64,000 nt of DNA from Polynucleobacter sp. TUM22923 (GTDB taxonomy: Bacteria; Pseudomonadota; Gammaproteobacteria; Burkholderiales; Burkholderiaceae): positions 1,240,001 to 1,304,000 of the forward strand of contig NZ_AP027274.1 of the NCBI RefSeq assembly GCF_030295705.1, given 5' to 3'. Under the pieces are notes generated by a model. That model worked only from the letters and a program-made list of their open reading frames with translations. It was not told where the DNA came from and searched no databases. The number at the start of each line of letters is the position of its first letter. The stretch's first letter is position 1. Made by a program: the position numbers and the translations under genes. Shown piece by piece: positions 46,361 to 56,476 of the stretch.

Positions 46361-48013
46361 CTAGACATCAATCGCCGAGGCGGAACCCGCTCGTTTACGT
46401 AACTCAAATTTTTGAATCTTCCCAGTTGAAGTCTTTGGGAGCTCTCCAAAGACTACTGCTCTAGGCACTTTAAAACCAGCTAAATGCTGCTTGCAATGCG
46501 CCACAATATCAGCAGCGGTCACTTCTGCGCCGGCTTTAATTTCCAGGAATGCACAGGGCGTCTCGCCCCACTTAAGATCTGGCTTAGCCACTACCGCAGC
46601 AGCTATGACTGCGGGATGCCGATATAAGACATCCTCCACCTCAATCGATGAGATATTCTCGCCGCCAGAAATGATGATGTCTTTGCTGCGATCCTTAATC
46701 TTGACATAACCATCAGGATTCATTACTGCAAGATCGCCTGAATGAAACCAGCCGCCTGCAAAGGCCTCTTTGCTTGCCTTTTCATTCTTAAGGTAACCCT
46801 TCATGGCGATATTACCCTTAAACATGATTTCACCCATAGTCTCACCATCGGCAACTACAGGCTCTAGCGTTAGGGGGTCAAGTACTGCAATTGCTTGTTG
46901 CAGGTGATAGCGGACGCCTTGGCGAGCGTTCAGACGAGCTCTCTCTCCAATCTCCAAGTCATCCCAATCCTCTTGCTGAACACAAACTGCGGCTGGGCCA
47001 TAGGTCTCGGTCAGACCGTAGACATGCGTTAAATCAAATCCTAATTTTTCCATTCCTTCAATAATGGATGCAGGAGGTGCAGCTCCAGCAATTAAACCTT
47101 TAACCCCAGCAGGCACTCCCACCTTTAGTGCATCCGGTGCATTCACTAGCAAGTTATGAACAATAGGAGCTGCGCAGTAATGTGTGACCCCATGATTTTT
47201 AATCGCAGAAAAAATATGTTCTGCATCCACCCGGCGCAAACAAACATTAACACCGGCGCGTGCGGCAACTGTCCATGGAAAGCACCAGCCATTGCAATGA
47301 AACATTGGCAGAGTCCATAAATACACAGGGTGCTTATTCATATCCCAGTCTAAGATATTAGAAATGGCATTGATCGCAGCGCCCCGATGATGGTAGACCA
47401 CGCCCTTTGGATTGCCAGTGGTGCCTGAGGTGTAATTAAGGCAAATGGCTTGCCACTCGTCAGACGGCATTGGCCAGACAAATTGGGGATCCCCAGTATC
47501 TAAGAACTGCTCATAGGTCAGCGATCCTAAGCGCTCCCCTGGAACATCAAACTCTTTTTCTTGTGCATCAATCACCATGAAATCGCGACCACTGTCACGC
47601 TTGGCAATCTCCAATGCTTTTTTCATCACATCCGCAAACTCGGGATCCACAATGACGACTTTAGCCTCACCGTGATTTAACATGAAGGCAATCGATACTG
47701 GATCAAGGCGGGTATTGAGCGCATTTAATACTGCACCTGCCATTGGAATTCCAAAATGAGCCTCTACCATTGGCGGCGTATTGGGGAGCATTACTGCCAC
47801 CGCATCACCCACACCAATACCCTGTTTTTGTAGGGCGCTGGCTAAACGACGGCAACGTTCGTAAGTCTGGCTCCAAGTTTGACGTAAGTTGCCATGAATA
47901 ACTGCCAAGCGATCTGGATAGACCTGAGCAGAGCGCTCCAAAAACAAAATAGGGGTAATGGGCGTGTAATTTGCAGGATTACGCTCTAAACCTTGCTCAA
48001 AGATATTTACCAT
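46361..48013 (-). CDS. Acyl-CoA synthetase (AMP-forming), DmdB-like
   Basis: A 550-aa adenylate-forming ligase that activates a carboxylic acid to its CoA thioester. It has the P-loop YTSGTTGNPKG near 179-189, the YGLTETYGP motif near 320, and GWFHSGDLAVMNPDGYVKIKDR near 416-437 followed by the hinge KDIIISGGENIS. The ATG at 48013 has an AGGGG ribosome site 5 nt upstream; the GTG at 48019 overlaps that site. It leads the ligase-etfB-etfA-dehydrogenase run. Resemblance to the methylmercaptopropionate ligase DmdB is from memory; the substrate is unproven. Confidence 0.87.
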   Translation of the reverse strand: MVNIFEQGLERNPANYTPITPILFLERSAQVYPDRLAVIHGNLRQTWSQTYERCRRLASALQKQGIGVGDAVAVMLPNTPPMVEAHFGIPMAGAVLNALNTRLDPVSIAFMLNHGEAKVVIVDPEFADVMKKALEIAKRDSGRDFMVIDAQEKEFDVPGERLGSLTYEQFLDTGDPQFVWPMPSDEWQAICLNYTSGTTGNPKGVVYHHRGAAINAISNILDWDMNKHPVYLWTLPMFHCNGWCFPWTVAARAGVNVCLRRVDAEHIFSAIKNHGVTHYCAAPIVHNLLVNAPDALKVGVPAGVKGLIAGAAPPASIIEGMEKLGFDLTHVYGLTETYGPAAVCVQQEDWDDLEIGERARLNARQGVRYHLQQAIAVLDPLTLEPVVADGETMGEIMFKGNIAMKGYLKNEKASKEAFAGGWFHSGDLAVMNPDGYVKIKDRSKDIIISGGENISSIEVEDVLYRHPAVIAAAVVAKPDLKWGETPCAFLEIKAGAEVTAADIVAHCKQHLAGFKVPRAVVFGELPKTSTGKIQKFELRKRAGSASAIDV

Positions 48014-48067
48014 TCGCACCCCTATTATTAAATTACTTTGTCTCTAAAAATCTGAATTGTGAATCTC

Positions 48068-48988
48068 TCAAATATCAGCAAGCGCCTTCACATGTGCCAC
48101 CACACTGCGGCCTAAAGCGGATAAGTTATATCCCCCCTCTAAGCAGCTGACAATGCGGCCTTGAGCATATTGATTGGCAACCTCTTTGAGCTTCTTAGTC
48201 ATCCACGCATAGTCATCCTCTACAAGACCCATTTGACCTAGGTCATCCTCACGATGGGCATCAAAACCGGCCGAAATCATGATCAGCTCAGGCTCAAAAT
48301 CGCGTAGACGTGGTAACCACTGCTCCTCTACGATCGATCTCACAACATCACCGCGAGTGGATGCTGGTAGTGGAACATTCACCATATTGTTAGCGCCATC
48401 TAAACCACTATAAGGATAGAAAGGATGTTGGAAAAAACTACACATCAATACGTTAGGGTCATTAAAAAATGCTGCTTCTGTACCGTTTCCATGGTGGACA
48501 TCAAAGTCAATAATTGCCACTCGCTCAATTCCATACTCCTGCATTGCGTAACGAGCTGCAACAGCAACGCTATCAAAAATACAAAACCCCATAGAGCGCG
48601 TTGGCTCAGCATGATGGCCTGGAGGACGAATAGCGCAAAATACATTTTCCACCTCGCCCTTCATGACGGCATCTACACCAGCAATGGCAGCGCCTACTGC
48701 GCGTAGAGCGGTATTCCAAGTATGTGGATTCATAATGGTATCGCCATCAAGCATGTGATAACCACTAGCGGGTGCGCACTCTTTAACAAAAGCAATGTGA
48801 TCTTGGCTATGCACCAACTCAAGCTGATCTTCAGTTGCCAGTGGCGCCTCTAGGTGCTGAAGGAAGCCATCCACTCCACTACGAATCAATTGATCATTAA
48901 TCGCCTGAATGCGCTCTGGGCACTCGGGATGATGAGCACCCATCTCATGTTTGAGAAAATCAGGGTGAGTTATGTATCCTGTAGTCAT
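48068..48988 (-). CDS. Histone deacetylase-fold amidohydrolase
   Basis: A 306-aa zinc hydrolase of the arginase/deacetylase fold, which in bacteria removes acetyl groups from polyamines, small molecules or proteins. It has the His-His pair IRPPGHHAEP near 117-126, the zinc ligands DFDVHHGNGT near 159-168, and the SAGFDAHREDDLG segment near 239-251. It sits 54 nt upstream of the acyl-CoA ligase on the same strand, so it may remove an acyl group on a ligase or metabolite, but this is inference. It diverges from mltB. Confidence 0.88.
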   Translation of the reverse strand: MTTGYITHPDFLKHEMGAHHPECPERIQAINDQLIRSGVDGFLQHLEAPLATEDQLELVHSQDHIAFVKECAPASGYHMLDGDTIMNPHTWNTALRAVGAAIAGVDAVMKGEVENVFCAIRPPGHHAEPTRSMGFCIFDSVAVAARYAMQEYGIERVAIIDFDVHHGNGTEAAFFNDPNVLMCSFFQHPFYPYSGLDGANNMVNVPLPASTRGDVVRSIVEEQWLPRLRDFEPELIMISAGFDAHREDDLGQMGLVEDDYAWMTKKLKEVANQYAQGRIVSCLEGGYNLSALGRSVVAHVKALADI

Positions 48989-49066
48989 TACTTAAAACCC
49001 TTCATTGCGACAATATCATTTTTTAATTGAATAAAAGCCATTGAATACTCACCTACTCGCCATCCA

Positions 49067-50347
49067 ATGAATGTTCGTTTCCTCTACTCTGCCTCAATAC
49101 TGCTCTTAGTGGCGGGTTTAATCTCCTGCTCAAGCGTTCCCACCCAGGAGGTAAAACCTCATAAGCCTATCGTAAACCAGTCTGAGGATATCGCCTCCGA
49201 GACTCGTCTTACCCAAAATCTGAGTCAATTACTAGCTCAAGTGGCTCAAAATCAGGCCATTTCCTTATCGGTACTTGAGTCTGGCTTTTCTGATGTTAAA
49301 ACTATTCCGTCTATTAGAAAATTGGTATTACCCCCATCTGGCACCTTTAAAAAGAATTGGCTTGCTTATCGCAAACGCTTTGTAGAGCCGATTCGCATTA
49401 ACGCTGGGAGAGTCTTTTGGGAACAACATCAAGCGTTCCTATCCAAAGTTGAGCAAGAGTATGGGGTGCCAGCTGAGTTGATTGTGGCCATTATTGGTAT
49501 TGAAACAATCTACGGACGACAAACGGGCAGCTTTCGCGTGAAAGATGTGCTTTTTACATTGGCCTTTAATTACCCAGATACCCCCAACAAAGCAGCACGA
49601 GAGCAATTATTCAAAGATCAACTGCAAGAGTTGATTTTGCTATGTTGGTCAGATGCAGGGGGTAGGCAAGCAATCAAAAACAATAAACCGGAAGTGAATT
49701 CAAGTCGTTTTGATAGCTGCCTCAACCAAAATAGTTCCTATGCAGGCGCTATTGGATTACCTCAATTTATGCCCAGCAGCATCCGTAGCTTTGCAGTAGA
49801 TGGAGATGGCGACGGGCGTATTGATCTGAAGCAAAGTCCAAGGGACGCAATTGCCAGCGTGGCGAACTTTTTGAAAAAGCATGGATGGCAAACGGGGATG
49901 CCCATATCCTTCCCAATCAAAGAGTCAGGCATAGACTCAGCCAAATCTCTTGCTGATGGCGAACCCGTTCTTAAGTACACTGTTCAAGAACTGATCGATA
50001 AAGGCATTCTCAGCAGCAATAGGGGTGACTTACAGGCTGGTGGCGTAGCACCTCAGAGCAAAGCACTGATTGTTGATTTACCCTATCCAGATAAAGAAGG
50101 CAATGATCAGGTGCAATATTTTGTCGGCTTAAATAACTTTCTGACGATCGTTCAATATAACCGCAGCTATTTTTACGCACAAAGTGTTGCAGATTTTGCA
50201 GAGGCGCTGGGATATAAAAATCAAAGCGTAGTACCAGCTACTCTTGATCAAAAATACCCAAGAAATATCAAGGAAGAAACCCTGGCTGATCCAACAATAT
50301 CAAAGCCTAAGAAAAATAAAGCTAAGAAAAAGCAAAAGCAGATTTAA
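49067..50347 (+). CDS. mltB: Membrane-bound lytic murein transglycosylase B
   Basis: MltB cleaves the glycan strand of peptidoglycan, leaving 1,6-anhydroMurNAc ends. The 426-aa protein has a lipoprotein signal with Cys21 (GLISC), and the catalytic Glu146 in IGIETIYGRQTG. SYAGAIGLPQFMPSSIRSFAVDGDGDG is split near 225-251, followed by a peptidoglycan-binding groove region. A lysine-rich tail of about 30 residues extends past the usual end. Its stop overlaps the convergent cysM by 4 nt. Its muropeptide products would feed NagZ, encoded at the other end of the window. Confidence 0.93.
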   Translation: MNVRFLYSASILLLVAGLISCSSVPTQEVKPHKPIVNQSEDIASETRLTQNLSQLLAQVAQNQAISLSVLESGFSDVKTIPSIRKLVLPPSGTFKKNWLAYRKRFVEPIRINAGRVFWEQHQAFLSKVEQEYGVPAELIVAIIGIETIYGRQTGSFRVKDVLFTLAFNYPDTPNKAAREQLFKDQLQELILLCWSDAGGRQAIKNNKPEVNSSRFDSCLNQNSSYAGAIGLPQFMPSSIRSFAVDGDGDGRIDLKQSPRDAIASVANFLKKHGWQTGMPISFPIKESGIDSAKSLADGEPVLKYTVQELIDKGILSSNRGDLQAGGVAPQSKALIVDLPYPDKEGNDQVQYFVGLNNFLTIVQYNRSYFYAQSVADFAEALGYKNQSVVPATLDQKYPRNIKEETLADPTISKPKKNKAKKKQKQI

Positions 50348-51255
50348 GCTGGGAAAACTCCAGTCGAGAGGTAACGGTCGCCGCGATCGCACACAATAAA
50401 TACGATGGTAGCGTTCTCCACTTGACGGGCTATTCTTAAAGCAACAACTAACGCACCTCCTGCGGAGATGCCACAAAAAATACCCTCTTGAGCAGCGAGA
50501 CGACGTGCCATTTCTTCAGCATCGGCTTGCGACACGTACTCAATCTGATCAACCCGATCACCTTCATAGATTTTGGGCAAATACTGGGGCGCCCATTTAC
50601 GAATCCCCGGTATTTGAGAGCCCTCCTCAGGTTGCGCGCCAATAATCTGAATATGGGGATTCATGGACTTGAGGTACGTAGAAACGCCAGTAATCGTGCC
50701 CGTAGTGCCCATAGAAGAAACAAAGTGAGTCACTTGCCCATCGGTATCACGCCAGATTTCGGGACCAGTGGTTTCAATATGAGCCCGTGGATTGTCAGGG
50801 TTAGCAAATTGGTCTAGCAATCTGCCTCGACCTTCTTTTTGTAACTGCAAGGCATAGTCCCTGGCAAACTCCATACCCCCAGACGCTGCAGTCAGAATTA
50901 ACTCAGCCCCATAGGCGGCCATACTTTGTCTGCGCTCGATGCTTTGATTCTCGGGCATAACTAAAACCATCTTATAACCAAGCATTGCAGCAGTCATGGC
51001 CAAAGCAATGCCTGTATTACCACTGGTAGCTTCGATTAATGTGTCGCCCGGCTTAATATCACCACGCTCTTGAGCGCGCATGATCATCGACAGCGCAGGT
51101 CGGTCCTTTACCGACCCGGCTGGATTATTTCCTTCCATCTTTCCTAAAATCAGATTATTTCGGGATTCATTTTCAAGGCCAGGAATGCGCTGTAAACGAA
51201 CTAGAGGGGTGTTCCCCACGGTCTGTGAAATAGTCAAGTAAGAAGGTGTGCTCAT
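50344..51255 (-). CDS. cysM: Cysteine synthase B
   Basis: CysM is the PLP enzyme that joins O-acetylserine with sulfide or thiosulfate. The 303-aa protein has the PLP lysine Lys50 in NNPAGSVKDRPAL, the asparagine loop EATSGNTGIALAM near 79-91, and the phosphate-binding GTTGTITG near 185. The short length and active-site loops favour CysM over CysK. Confidence 0.94.
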   Translation of the reverse strand: MSTPSYLTISQTVGNTPLVRLQRIPGLENESRNNLILGKMEGNNPAGSVKDRPALSMIMRAQERGDIKPGDTLIEATSGNTGIALAMTAAMLGYKMVLVMPENQSIERRQSMAAYGAELILTAASGGMEFARDYALQLQKEGRGRLLDQFANPDNPRAHIETTGPEIWRDTDGQVTHFVSSMGTTGTITGVSTYLKSMNPHIQIIGAQPEEGSQIPGIRKWAPQYLPKIYEGDRVDQIEYVSQADAEEMARRLAAQEGIFCGISAGGALVVALRIARQVENATIVFIVCDRGDRYLSTGVFPA

Positions 51256-51296
51256 GAACCCATTTTAGCCATAAGCAAACTTAAGCATCCGATAAG

Positions 51297-51719
51297 CTAA
51301 TTTCGACGATTTGGTACGCTTCGATCTGAACTATTACGAGGGCCGTTTTGGCTGCGAGAACCCCGTCTAGTAGAGCTTGTGCCCTCTTTAACGGTACGGC
51401 TATTAGGCTCACGAAAGGAGCCTGGCGCCTCAATAGTTAAACCGTTATCCACCATTTTTTCTACGGATTTCATGCCAATGCCACGCACCCGCTTTTGTAG
51501 ATCGTTGGCATCTTGGAAATGCCCCCCATCCAATCGCTCAGCAATGATTGTTTTTGCTTTAGACGGCCCAATACCTTTAATACTTTCCAGCTCCGACTGG
51601 GTCGCGGTGTTGACGTTGATCGGCGTAGCACCACTTAAACCTGAAACTGCCAACATTACTGAAAATACTAATGCCTGAAAAAGACCACGGGCGTTACCGA
51701 AATTTAATGATCGACTCAT
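51297..51719 (-). CDS. ComEA-like helix-hairpin-helix DNA-binding protein
   Basis: A 140-aa exported protein with a signal peptide (about 1-32, ending SGLSGA) and a tandem helix-hairpin-helix domain: INVNTATQSELESIKGIGPSKAKTII at about 34-59, then RVRGIGMKSVEKM near 77. ComEA proteins bind transforming DNA in the periplasm. The start at 51719 has a GGAGAGAGA ribosome site; the frame opens to 51764 but that lead passes through the upstream terminator. The C-terminal 40 residues are Arg/Ser-rich and disordered. It is longer than the usual betaproteobacterial form (about 100 aa). Confidence 0.85.
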   Translation of the reverse strand: MSRSLNFGNARGLFQALVFSVMLAVSGLSGATPINVNTATQSELESIKGIGPSKAKTIIAERLDGGHFQDANDLQKRVRGIGMKSVEKMVDNGLTIEAPGSFREPNSRTVKEGTSSTRRGSRSQNGPRNSSDRSVPNRRN

Positions 51720-51735
51720 TCTCTCTCCATCTGTT

Positions 51736-51770
51736 AATAAAAAATCCACTTGCAGAGATTGCAAGTGGAT
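51736..51770 (-). terminator. Intrinsic terminator after hldD
   Basis: On the minus strand an 11-bp perfect stem (ATCCACTTGCA with TGCAAGTGGAT, 5-nt loop) runs directly into a T tract of six. It is 44 nt after the hldD stop and just upstream of the comEA-like start, ending the long serC-to-hldD block. Confidence 0.92.
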
Positions 51771-51813
51771 CAGTTAAAACGAGTGCAAAGAGAATTTGTT
51801 GACTACTTTTACA

Positions 51814-52836
51814 TCACGAAAGAGGGCTTGCCAAGAAATCAGCATTGGCTGACAGCCAAGTAATATAGCGACTGACACCCTGCTCCACATTCAAAAAAGG
51901 TTCACTGTAGCCCGCGGCGCGCAACTTTGTTAAATCTGCCTGAGTGAAACACTGATACTTCCCTTTAAGCGCCTCCGGAAAAGGAATGTACTCAATTGCC
52001 TTTTCTTTAACTAAGTCTTCTAAGCTTGCAGCGTTTACATGATCGATCTTACGCATGGCATTAGCCACCGCATGTGCAACATCGTTAAAAGGTTGCGCAT
52101 GACCACTACCAAGATTAAAAATGCCACTAATTTCAGGGTGATCTAAAAAGTATAGGTTAACCTTAACCACATCCTCTACCGAGACAAAGTCGCGGCTTTG
52201 CTCACCAGCAGCATAACCACCGTACTCACCAAACAGCTTCACCTGACCATTGACCTTGTACTGGTGATATTGATGAAAGGCTACCGAAGCCATACGACCT
52301 TTATGCGATTCTCTCGGTCCGTATACATTGAAGTAACGAAAACCCACTACCTGTGCAGTATTAGACTTGTCAGCAAAACGCTTACGCATTACTTGATCAA
52401 ACAAAAACTTTGAGTAACCATAAATATTGAGTGGCTTCTCATGTTCGCGACTCTCGACAAATACATCGGAGCCCCCATAGGTTGCTGCTGATGAAGCATA
52501 TAACAGTTGTACTTTTTGCTCCGTACAAATATCGAGGAGATCCATGGTGTAACGAAAGTTATTCGCCATCATGAAAATTCCATCTGTTTCCATCGTGTCT
52601 GAACAAGCCCCCTCATGAAACACTGCCTTAATCTTACCCAATCTACCGCTTCTGAATGCCTCTAAAAACTCATCTTTATCTAAATAGTCAATGATGTCTA
52701 AATCAGCGAGGTTGCGATATTTGTCCGCAGGTCGCAAATCATCTACAGCAATGATATTTTTTTCACCACGAGCATTAAGCGCCTGAACAATATTGGCACC
52801 AATAAATCCAGCGGCACCGGTTACGATAATCGTCAT
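51814..52836 (-). CDS. hldD: ADP-glyceromanno-heptose 6-epimerase
   Basis: HldD converts ADP-D-glycero-D-manno-heptose to the L,D form used in the LPS inner core. The 340-aa extended short-chain dehydrogenase has [11 protein letters not shown] near 6-16, the SSAATYGG segment with its catalytic Ser/Thr near 113-120, [10 protein letters not shown] with the Tyr/Lys pair near 137-146, and [19 protein letters not shown] near 166-184. It overlaps rfaE by 4 nt, and the two act in the same pathway. Confidence 0.96.
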   Translation of the reverse strand: MTIIVTGAAGFIGANIVQALNARGEKNIIAVDDLRPADKYRNLADLDIIDYLDKDEFLEAFRSGRLGKIKAVFHEGACSDTMETDGIFMMANNFRYTMDLLDICTEQKVQLLYASSAATYGGSDVFVESREHEKPLNIYGYSKFLFDQVMRKRFADKSNTAQVVGFRYFNVYGPRESHKGRMASVAFHQYHQYKVNGQVKLFGEYGGYAAGEQSRDFVSVEDVVKVNLYFLDHPEISGIFNLGSGHAQPFNDVAHAVANAMRKIDHVNAASLEDLVKEKAIEYIPFPEALKGKYQCFTQADLTKLRAAGYSEPFLNVEQGVSRYITWLSANADFLASPLS

Positions 52837-53792
52837 TGCAATTCCTCTGAAGTCACTGTGGCAGTACCCAATTTTCCGACCACAATACTACCCGCACGAT
52901 TGGCTAGCGCCATCGATTTTTCTAATGGCCACTGGGCCGCTAAAGCGACTGCTAGCGTAGCAATCACCGTATCACCAGCCCCAGATACGTCAAACACTTC
53001 GCGTGCCTGCGCCTTGACATGACTAACGCCTGCCTCGGTATAAAGGCTCATCCCCTCTTCAGAGCGCGTCAATAACAAGGCCTCAAGATCTAAAGATCGA
53101 CGTAGAGCCTGCGCTTTTTGGGTAAGCTCTTCTTCGCTTGCCCATCGGCCAACAACTTGACGCAGTTCACTGCGATTTGGAGTTAGCACGGTAGCCCCAC
53201 GATATTTAGCGTAGTCGTCACCCTTAGGGTCAACTAAGATCATTTTCTTCTGAGCACGCGCCTGTTTAATCATGAAAGCCACCTGACCTAGCGCGCCTTT
53301 GCCATAGTCAGACAAAATGACAACATCCGCATCACCTACTAGCTTTTCGTATCGCTCTAATTTATGGGCTAAGGCTGCCTCACTAGGCGCCTCCTCAAAA
53401 TCTAAGCGAATCAGCTGCTGCTGCCTAGCAATTACTCTTAACTTAACAGTCGTTGGAACCTTGGGATCGATTTCTAGCTGGCTATCGACATCGCTCGATT
53501 GTAGTAATTCGGCAATGCGCTTGCCTGCCTCATCATCACCTACTAAACCCAAGATAGTGGTCTGAGCACCTAGCGCAGCTACGTTTCGGGCAACGTTGGC
53601 GGCTCCACCTAAGCGCTCATCTATCTTACCCACTTGAACCACTGGCACCGGTGCTTCTGGTGAAATGCGACTGGTATCGCCAAACCAATAGCGATCTAGC
53701 ATTACGTCACCTACCACCAGTAATCGGGCTTTAGAAAATTGTTCTGGGTTTGCTTTTTCCACGGGGTAACTTATTTTTTTCTGAATATTCAC
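52833..53792 (-). CDS. rfaE1: D-glycero-beta-D-manno-heptose-7-phosphate kinase
   Basis: This PfkB-type sugar kinase makes the 1,7-bisphosphate in ADP-heptose synthesis. The 319-aa protein equals only the kinase half of E. coli HldE. It has [14 protein letters not shown] near 60-73 and the catalytic [11 protein letters not shown] near 264-274. The adenylyltransferase half (HldC/RfaE2) is not fused and not in the window, so the pathway is split, as in many betaproteobacteria. Confidence 0.94.
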   Translation of the reverse strand: MNIQKKISYPVEKANPEQFSKARLLVVGDVMLDRYWFGDTSRISPEAPVPVVQVGKIDERLGGAANVARNVAALGAQTTILGLVGDDEAGKRIAELLQSSDVDSQLEIDPKVPTTVKLRVIARQQQLIRLDFEEAPSEAALAHKLERYEKLVGDADVVILSDYGKGALGQVAFMIKQARAQKKMILVDPKGDDYAKYRGATVLTPNRSELRQVVGRWASEEELTQKAQALRRSLDLEALLLTRSEEGMSLYTEAGVSHVKAQAREVFDVSGAGDTVIATLAVALAAQWPLEKSMALANRAGSIVVGKLGTATVTSEELQ

Positions 53793-53806
53793 TAAATATG
53801 GATGGA

Positions 53807-55171
53807 TTAATTATGACGGCCAATACCCTGATACTCAATACCTAATTCTTGCATAGCTTGAGGCTCATAGAGATTTCTACCATCGAAAATAATGGGGCTC
53901 TTTAATTTGGCCTTCATCAGATCAAAATCTGGACTTCTAAATGCTTTCCACTCCGTCACAATGACCAAAGCATCACAACCATCCGCAGCAGACATTGGGT
54001 CATCAATCAAGGAGACTCTTTTCAAGCCATCTGGATTACCTTCAAAGTCCATTTCCAGGCAATGCAGAGCTTCTGGCATCGCAACTGGGTCATGAGCTAC
54101 TATATGGGCGCCACGCTTGACTAACTCTTGAATAATGACTCGGCTTGGCGCTTCACGCATATCGTCAGTATTGGGCTTAAATGCCAACCCCCACAAAGCA
54201 AACTTTTTTCCCGAAAGATCTTTACCAAAGCGTTTTTCAATCTTCTCGACCAAAATATATTTCTGAGCTTGATTGACCGCTTCGACAGCATCTAGAATTT
54301 TGAGGTCTCTGCCGTACTCAGCCGCTGTTTTACTAAGAGCCAATACATCCTTTGGAAAGCATGAGCCTCCATAACCTGTACCTGAATACAAAAACCCATG
54401 ACCAATACGAGAATCTGAGCCAATGCCTTGGCGTACAGCTTCAATATCAGCACCCACTAGATCAGCTAAGTTAGCTAACTCGTTCATAAAAGAGATGCGT
54501 GTTGCCAGCATGGCATTGGCGGCATACTTGGTCAACTCTGCACTTTTTACATCCATGTAATAGGTACGTTCATGGTGACGGTTAAAAGGCGCATAGAGCT
54601 TACGCATCTGCTCTTTAGCGCGTACGCCTGCAGGCGTATTTTGAGTACCAACCACAATGCGATCAGGCCGCATAAAGTCCTCAACTGCCGCACCTTCTTT
54701 CAAAAATTCTGGATTAGAAACGACTGAACATAGGTCTGACGATAAATGACGTTTCACCAACTCTTCTGCAATGGCTGCAGTGACCTTATCAGCCGTGCCT
54801 ACAGGAACCGTAGATTTATCGACGATGACCTTTGGGCTAGTCATATGACGTCCAATATTGCGCGCTGCCGCTACTACATACTGCAAATCTGCTGATCCAT
54901 CCTCATCAGGAGGGGTGCCCACCGCAATAAATTGAATGTCACCATGAGCAACTGAGGCGGCAATATCAGTAGAAAACTGCAAGCGACCTGCAGCACGATT
55001 GCGCTCGATCATTTCTTTGAGGCCAGGCTCATAAATAGGGACGCCACCCGAGTTTAGTATTTCAATTTTTTGGGGATCTACATCCAAACAAAAAACATGA
55101 TTGCCCTGCTCCGCTAGACAAGCGCCAGTAACCAAACCAACGTAACCGCTACCAATGATTGTGACTTTCAA
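53807..55171 (-). CDS. ugd: UDP-glucose 6-dehydrogenase
   Basis: Ugd oxidises UDP-glucose twice to UDP-glucuronate, a precursor for envelope polysaccharide. The 454-aa protein has the NAD motif [16 protein letters not shown] near 5-20, the catalytic Cys in [13 protein letters not shown] near 267, and the [21 protein letters not shown] region split near 320-340. It lies between lapB and rfaE, inside the LPS-related part of the block. Confidence 0.96.
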   Translation of the reverse strand: MKVTIIGSGYVGLVTGACLAEQGNHVFCLDVDPQKIEILNSGGVPIYEPGLKEMIERNRAAGRLQFSTDIAASVAHGDIQFIAVGTPPDEDGSADLQYVVAAARNIGRHMTSPKVIVDKSTVPVGTADKVTAAIAEELVKRHLSSDLCSVVSNPEFLKEGAAVEDFMRPDRIVVGTQNTPAGVRAKEQMRKLYAPFNRHHERTYYMDVKSAELTKYAANAMLATRISFMNELANLADLVGADIEAVRQGIGSDSRIGHGFLYSGTGYGGSCFPKDVLALSKTAAEYGRDLKILDAVEAVNQAQKYILVEKIEKRFGKDLSGKKFALWGLAFKPNTDDMREAPSRVIIQELVKRGAHIVAHDPVAMPEALHCLEMDFEGNPDGLKRVSLIDDPMSAADGCDALVIVTEWKAFRSPDFDLMKAKLKSPIIFDGRNLYEPQAMQELGIEYQGIGRHN

Positions 55172-55206
55172 GACATCTCCAAATATTTCAGTATCTACAG
55201 CTTCAA

Positions 55207-56418
55207 TTACATTGAGGGTCCACTGGGCACAGCACCCTCATTACGTCTTGGTGAATAAGCCTCCCAATGGTTGCAACCCGGGCATTGCCAATAAAAACGT
55301 CGTGCACGAAAGCCGCAATTGCCGCAGGTGTAACGAGCCAGACTAGTCGTACGTTGTTTTAATAAACTCAGTGTCGCCACTAAATCAGAAATTCTTTCTG
55401 GTGTGCCATTACTCTCAGCCAGCATCAGGCGGGTCTCGGCTAATTTAGATAAAGCACTCAAGCTAGGTGCGTATTGCATTACATCGACCAACATGGCCTC
55501 GGCAGCCTTAGCGCCCCGAATTTGGGTCATATGCTTTTGAACAATATCAAGCAATTCTCCAGATGCCTGAGTTTTCAGTAACGCGTCCAACACACTTAAT
55601 CCTTGCTCCGCCTTATCCAGGCCTGAGTGTGCAGTCATCCAACGATCTGCCAACAAATGCATATATGCAGGATGGTTGGCCGCTATAACACTCCAAGCTT
55701 CTATTGCTTGCGCTGGACGCTCAAGTGCCATGAAGTAATCGCCCCGTAAGATCAGTCCGCGAGCATGATTAGGCACTGCTTGCAGTGCCAGTGTGATGGT
55801 TTGCTCAGCCTCAGATAAATCTTTCCGCCTAAGCGCCTCCTGACCTATCTCGCAATAGAACTGAGCGATCTCAACACGGTGTGGTTTGCCCTGCAAACTC
55901 TCTAGCTCACTTGCAGCAACAATGGCCTTCTGCCACTCGCGCTCAATCTGATACATCTCCAATAAACTCTCTTTAGCGGGGGCGGAAAACTTACCTTCGC
56001 CCACACGATTTAAAGAGGCTTCCGCCCTATCTAATAAGCCTGCTCGTAAAAAATCACGGCCTAGCTCGTATGCCGCGTGATCACGATCTCGTGGCTTTAA
56101 ATCATCTCGATTTGCAAGGTGTTGATGCACCCGAATCGCACGCTCAGTTTCACCGCGACGGCGGAACAAGCTTCCTAAGGAAAAATGTAACTCAATCGTT
56201 TCAGGGTCGAGCTGTGCAATCTTGACCAGAGTCTCAATAGCTTGATCAGGCTGCTCATTTAATAAAAGACTTAAGCCTTTGAATGTAGAACGTTGTTGAC
56301 GCATCCGCTCGCGCTCATCCATGCGGTTTTCAAGACGTAAATCCCAACGTGAGGCCAGCCATCCGATACCAAATAATATCGGCAGTATCAACAGCCATGA
56401 GGTAGCGATCTGAATCAT
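55207..56418 (-). CDS. lapB: Lipopolysaccharide assembly protein LapB
   Basis: LapB is an inner-membrane adaptor that, with FtsH, controls LpxC turnover and thus LPS synthesis. The 403-aa protein has one N-terminal membrane helix (about 5-21), then tetratricopeptide repeats from about 45 to 340. It ends in a rubredoxin-like zinc site with CGNCGF near 367 and CPGCNHW near 381, which is diagnostic for LapB. Its usual partner gene lapA is absent between it and ihfB, where a terminator stands instead. Confidence 0.94.
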   Translation of the reverse strand: MIQIATSWLLILPILFGIGWLASRWDLRLENRMDERERMRQQRSTFKGLSLLLNEQPDQAIETLVKIAQLDPETIELHFSLGSLFRRRGETERAIRVHQHLANRDDLKPRDRDHAAYELGRDFLRAGLLDRAEASLNRVGEGKFSAPAKESLLEMYQIEREWQKAIVAASELESLQGKPHRVEIAQFYCEIGQEALRRKDLSEAEQTITLALQAVPNHARGLILRGDYFMALERPAQAIEAWSVIAANHPAYMHLLADRWMTAHSGLDKAEQGLSVLDALLKTQASGELLDIVQKHMTQIRGAKAAEAMLVDVMQYAPSLSALSKLAETRLMLAESNGTPERISDLVATLSLLKQRTTSLARYTCGNCGFRARRFYWQCPGCNHWEAYSPRRNEGAVPSGPSM

Positions 56419-56432
56419 GACTCAGAGGCTCA

Positions 56433-56457
56433 ATAAAAAAATGGCCCGAACGGACCA
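56433..56457 (-). terminator. Intrinsic terminator between ihfB and lapB
   Basis: On the minus strand TGGTCC-GTTC-GGGCCA (one U-G pair) is followed by TTTTTTTATT. The stem is G/U-specific, working only leftward. It ends about 15 nt before the lapB start, so lapB would depend on read-through or its own promoter. Confidence 0.75.
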
Positions 56458-56476
56458 CTGGGTGAATGTAATGCGG

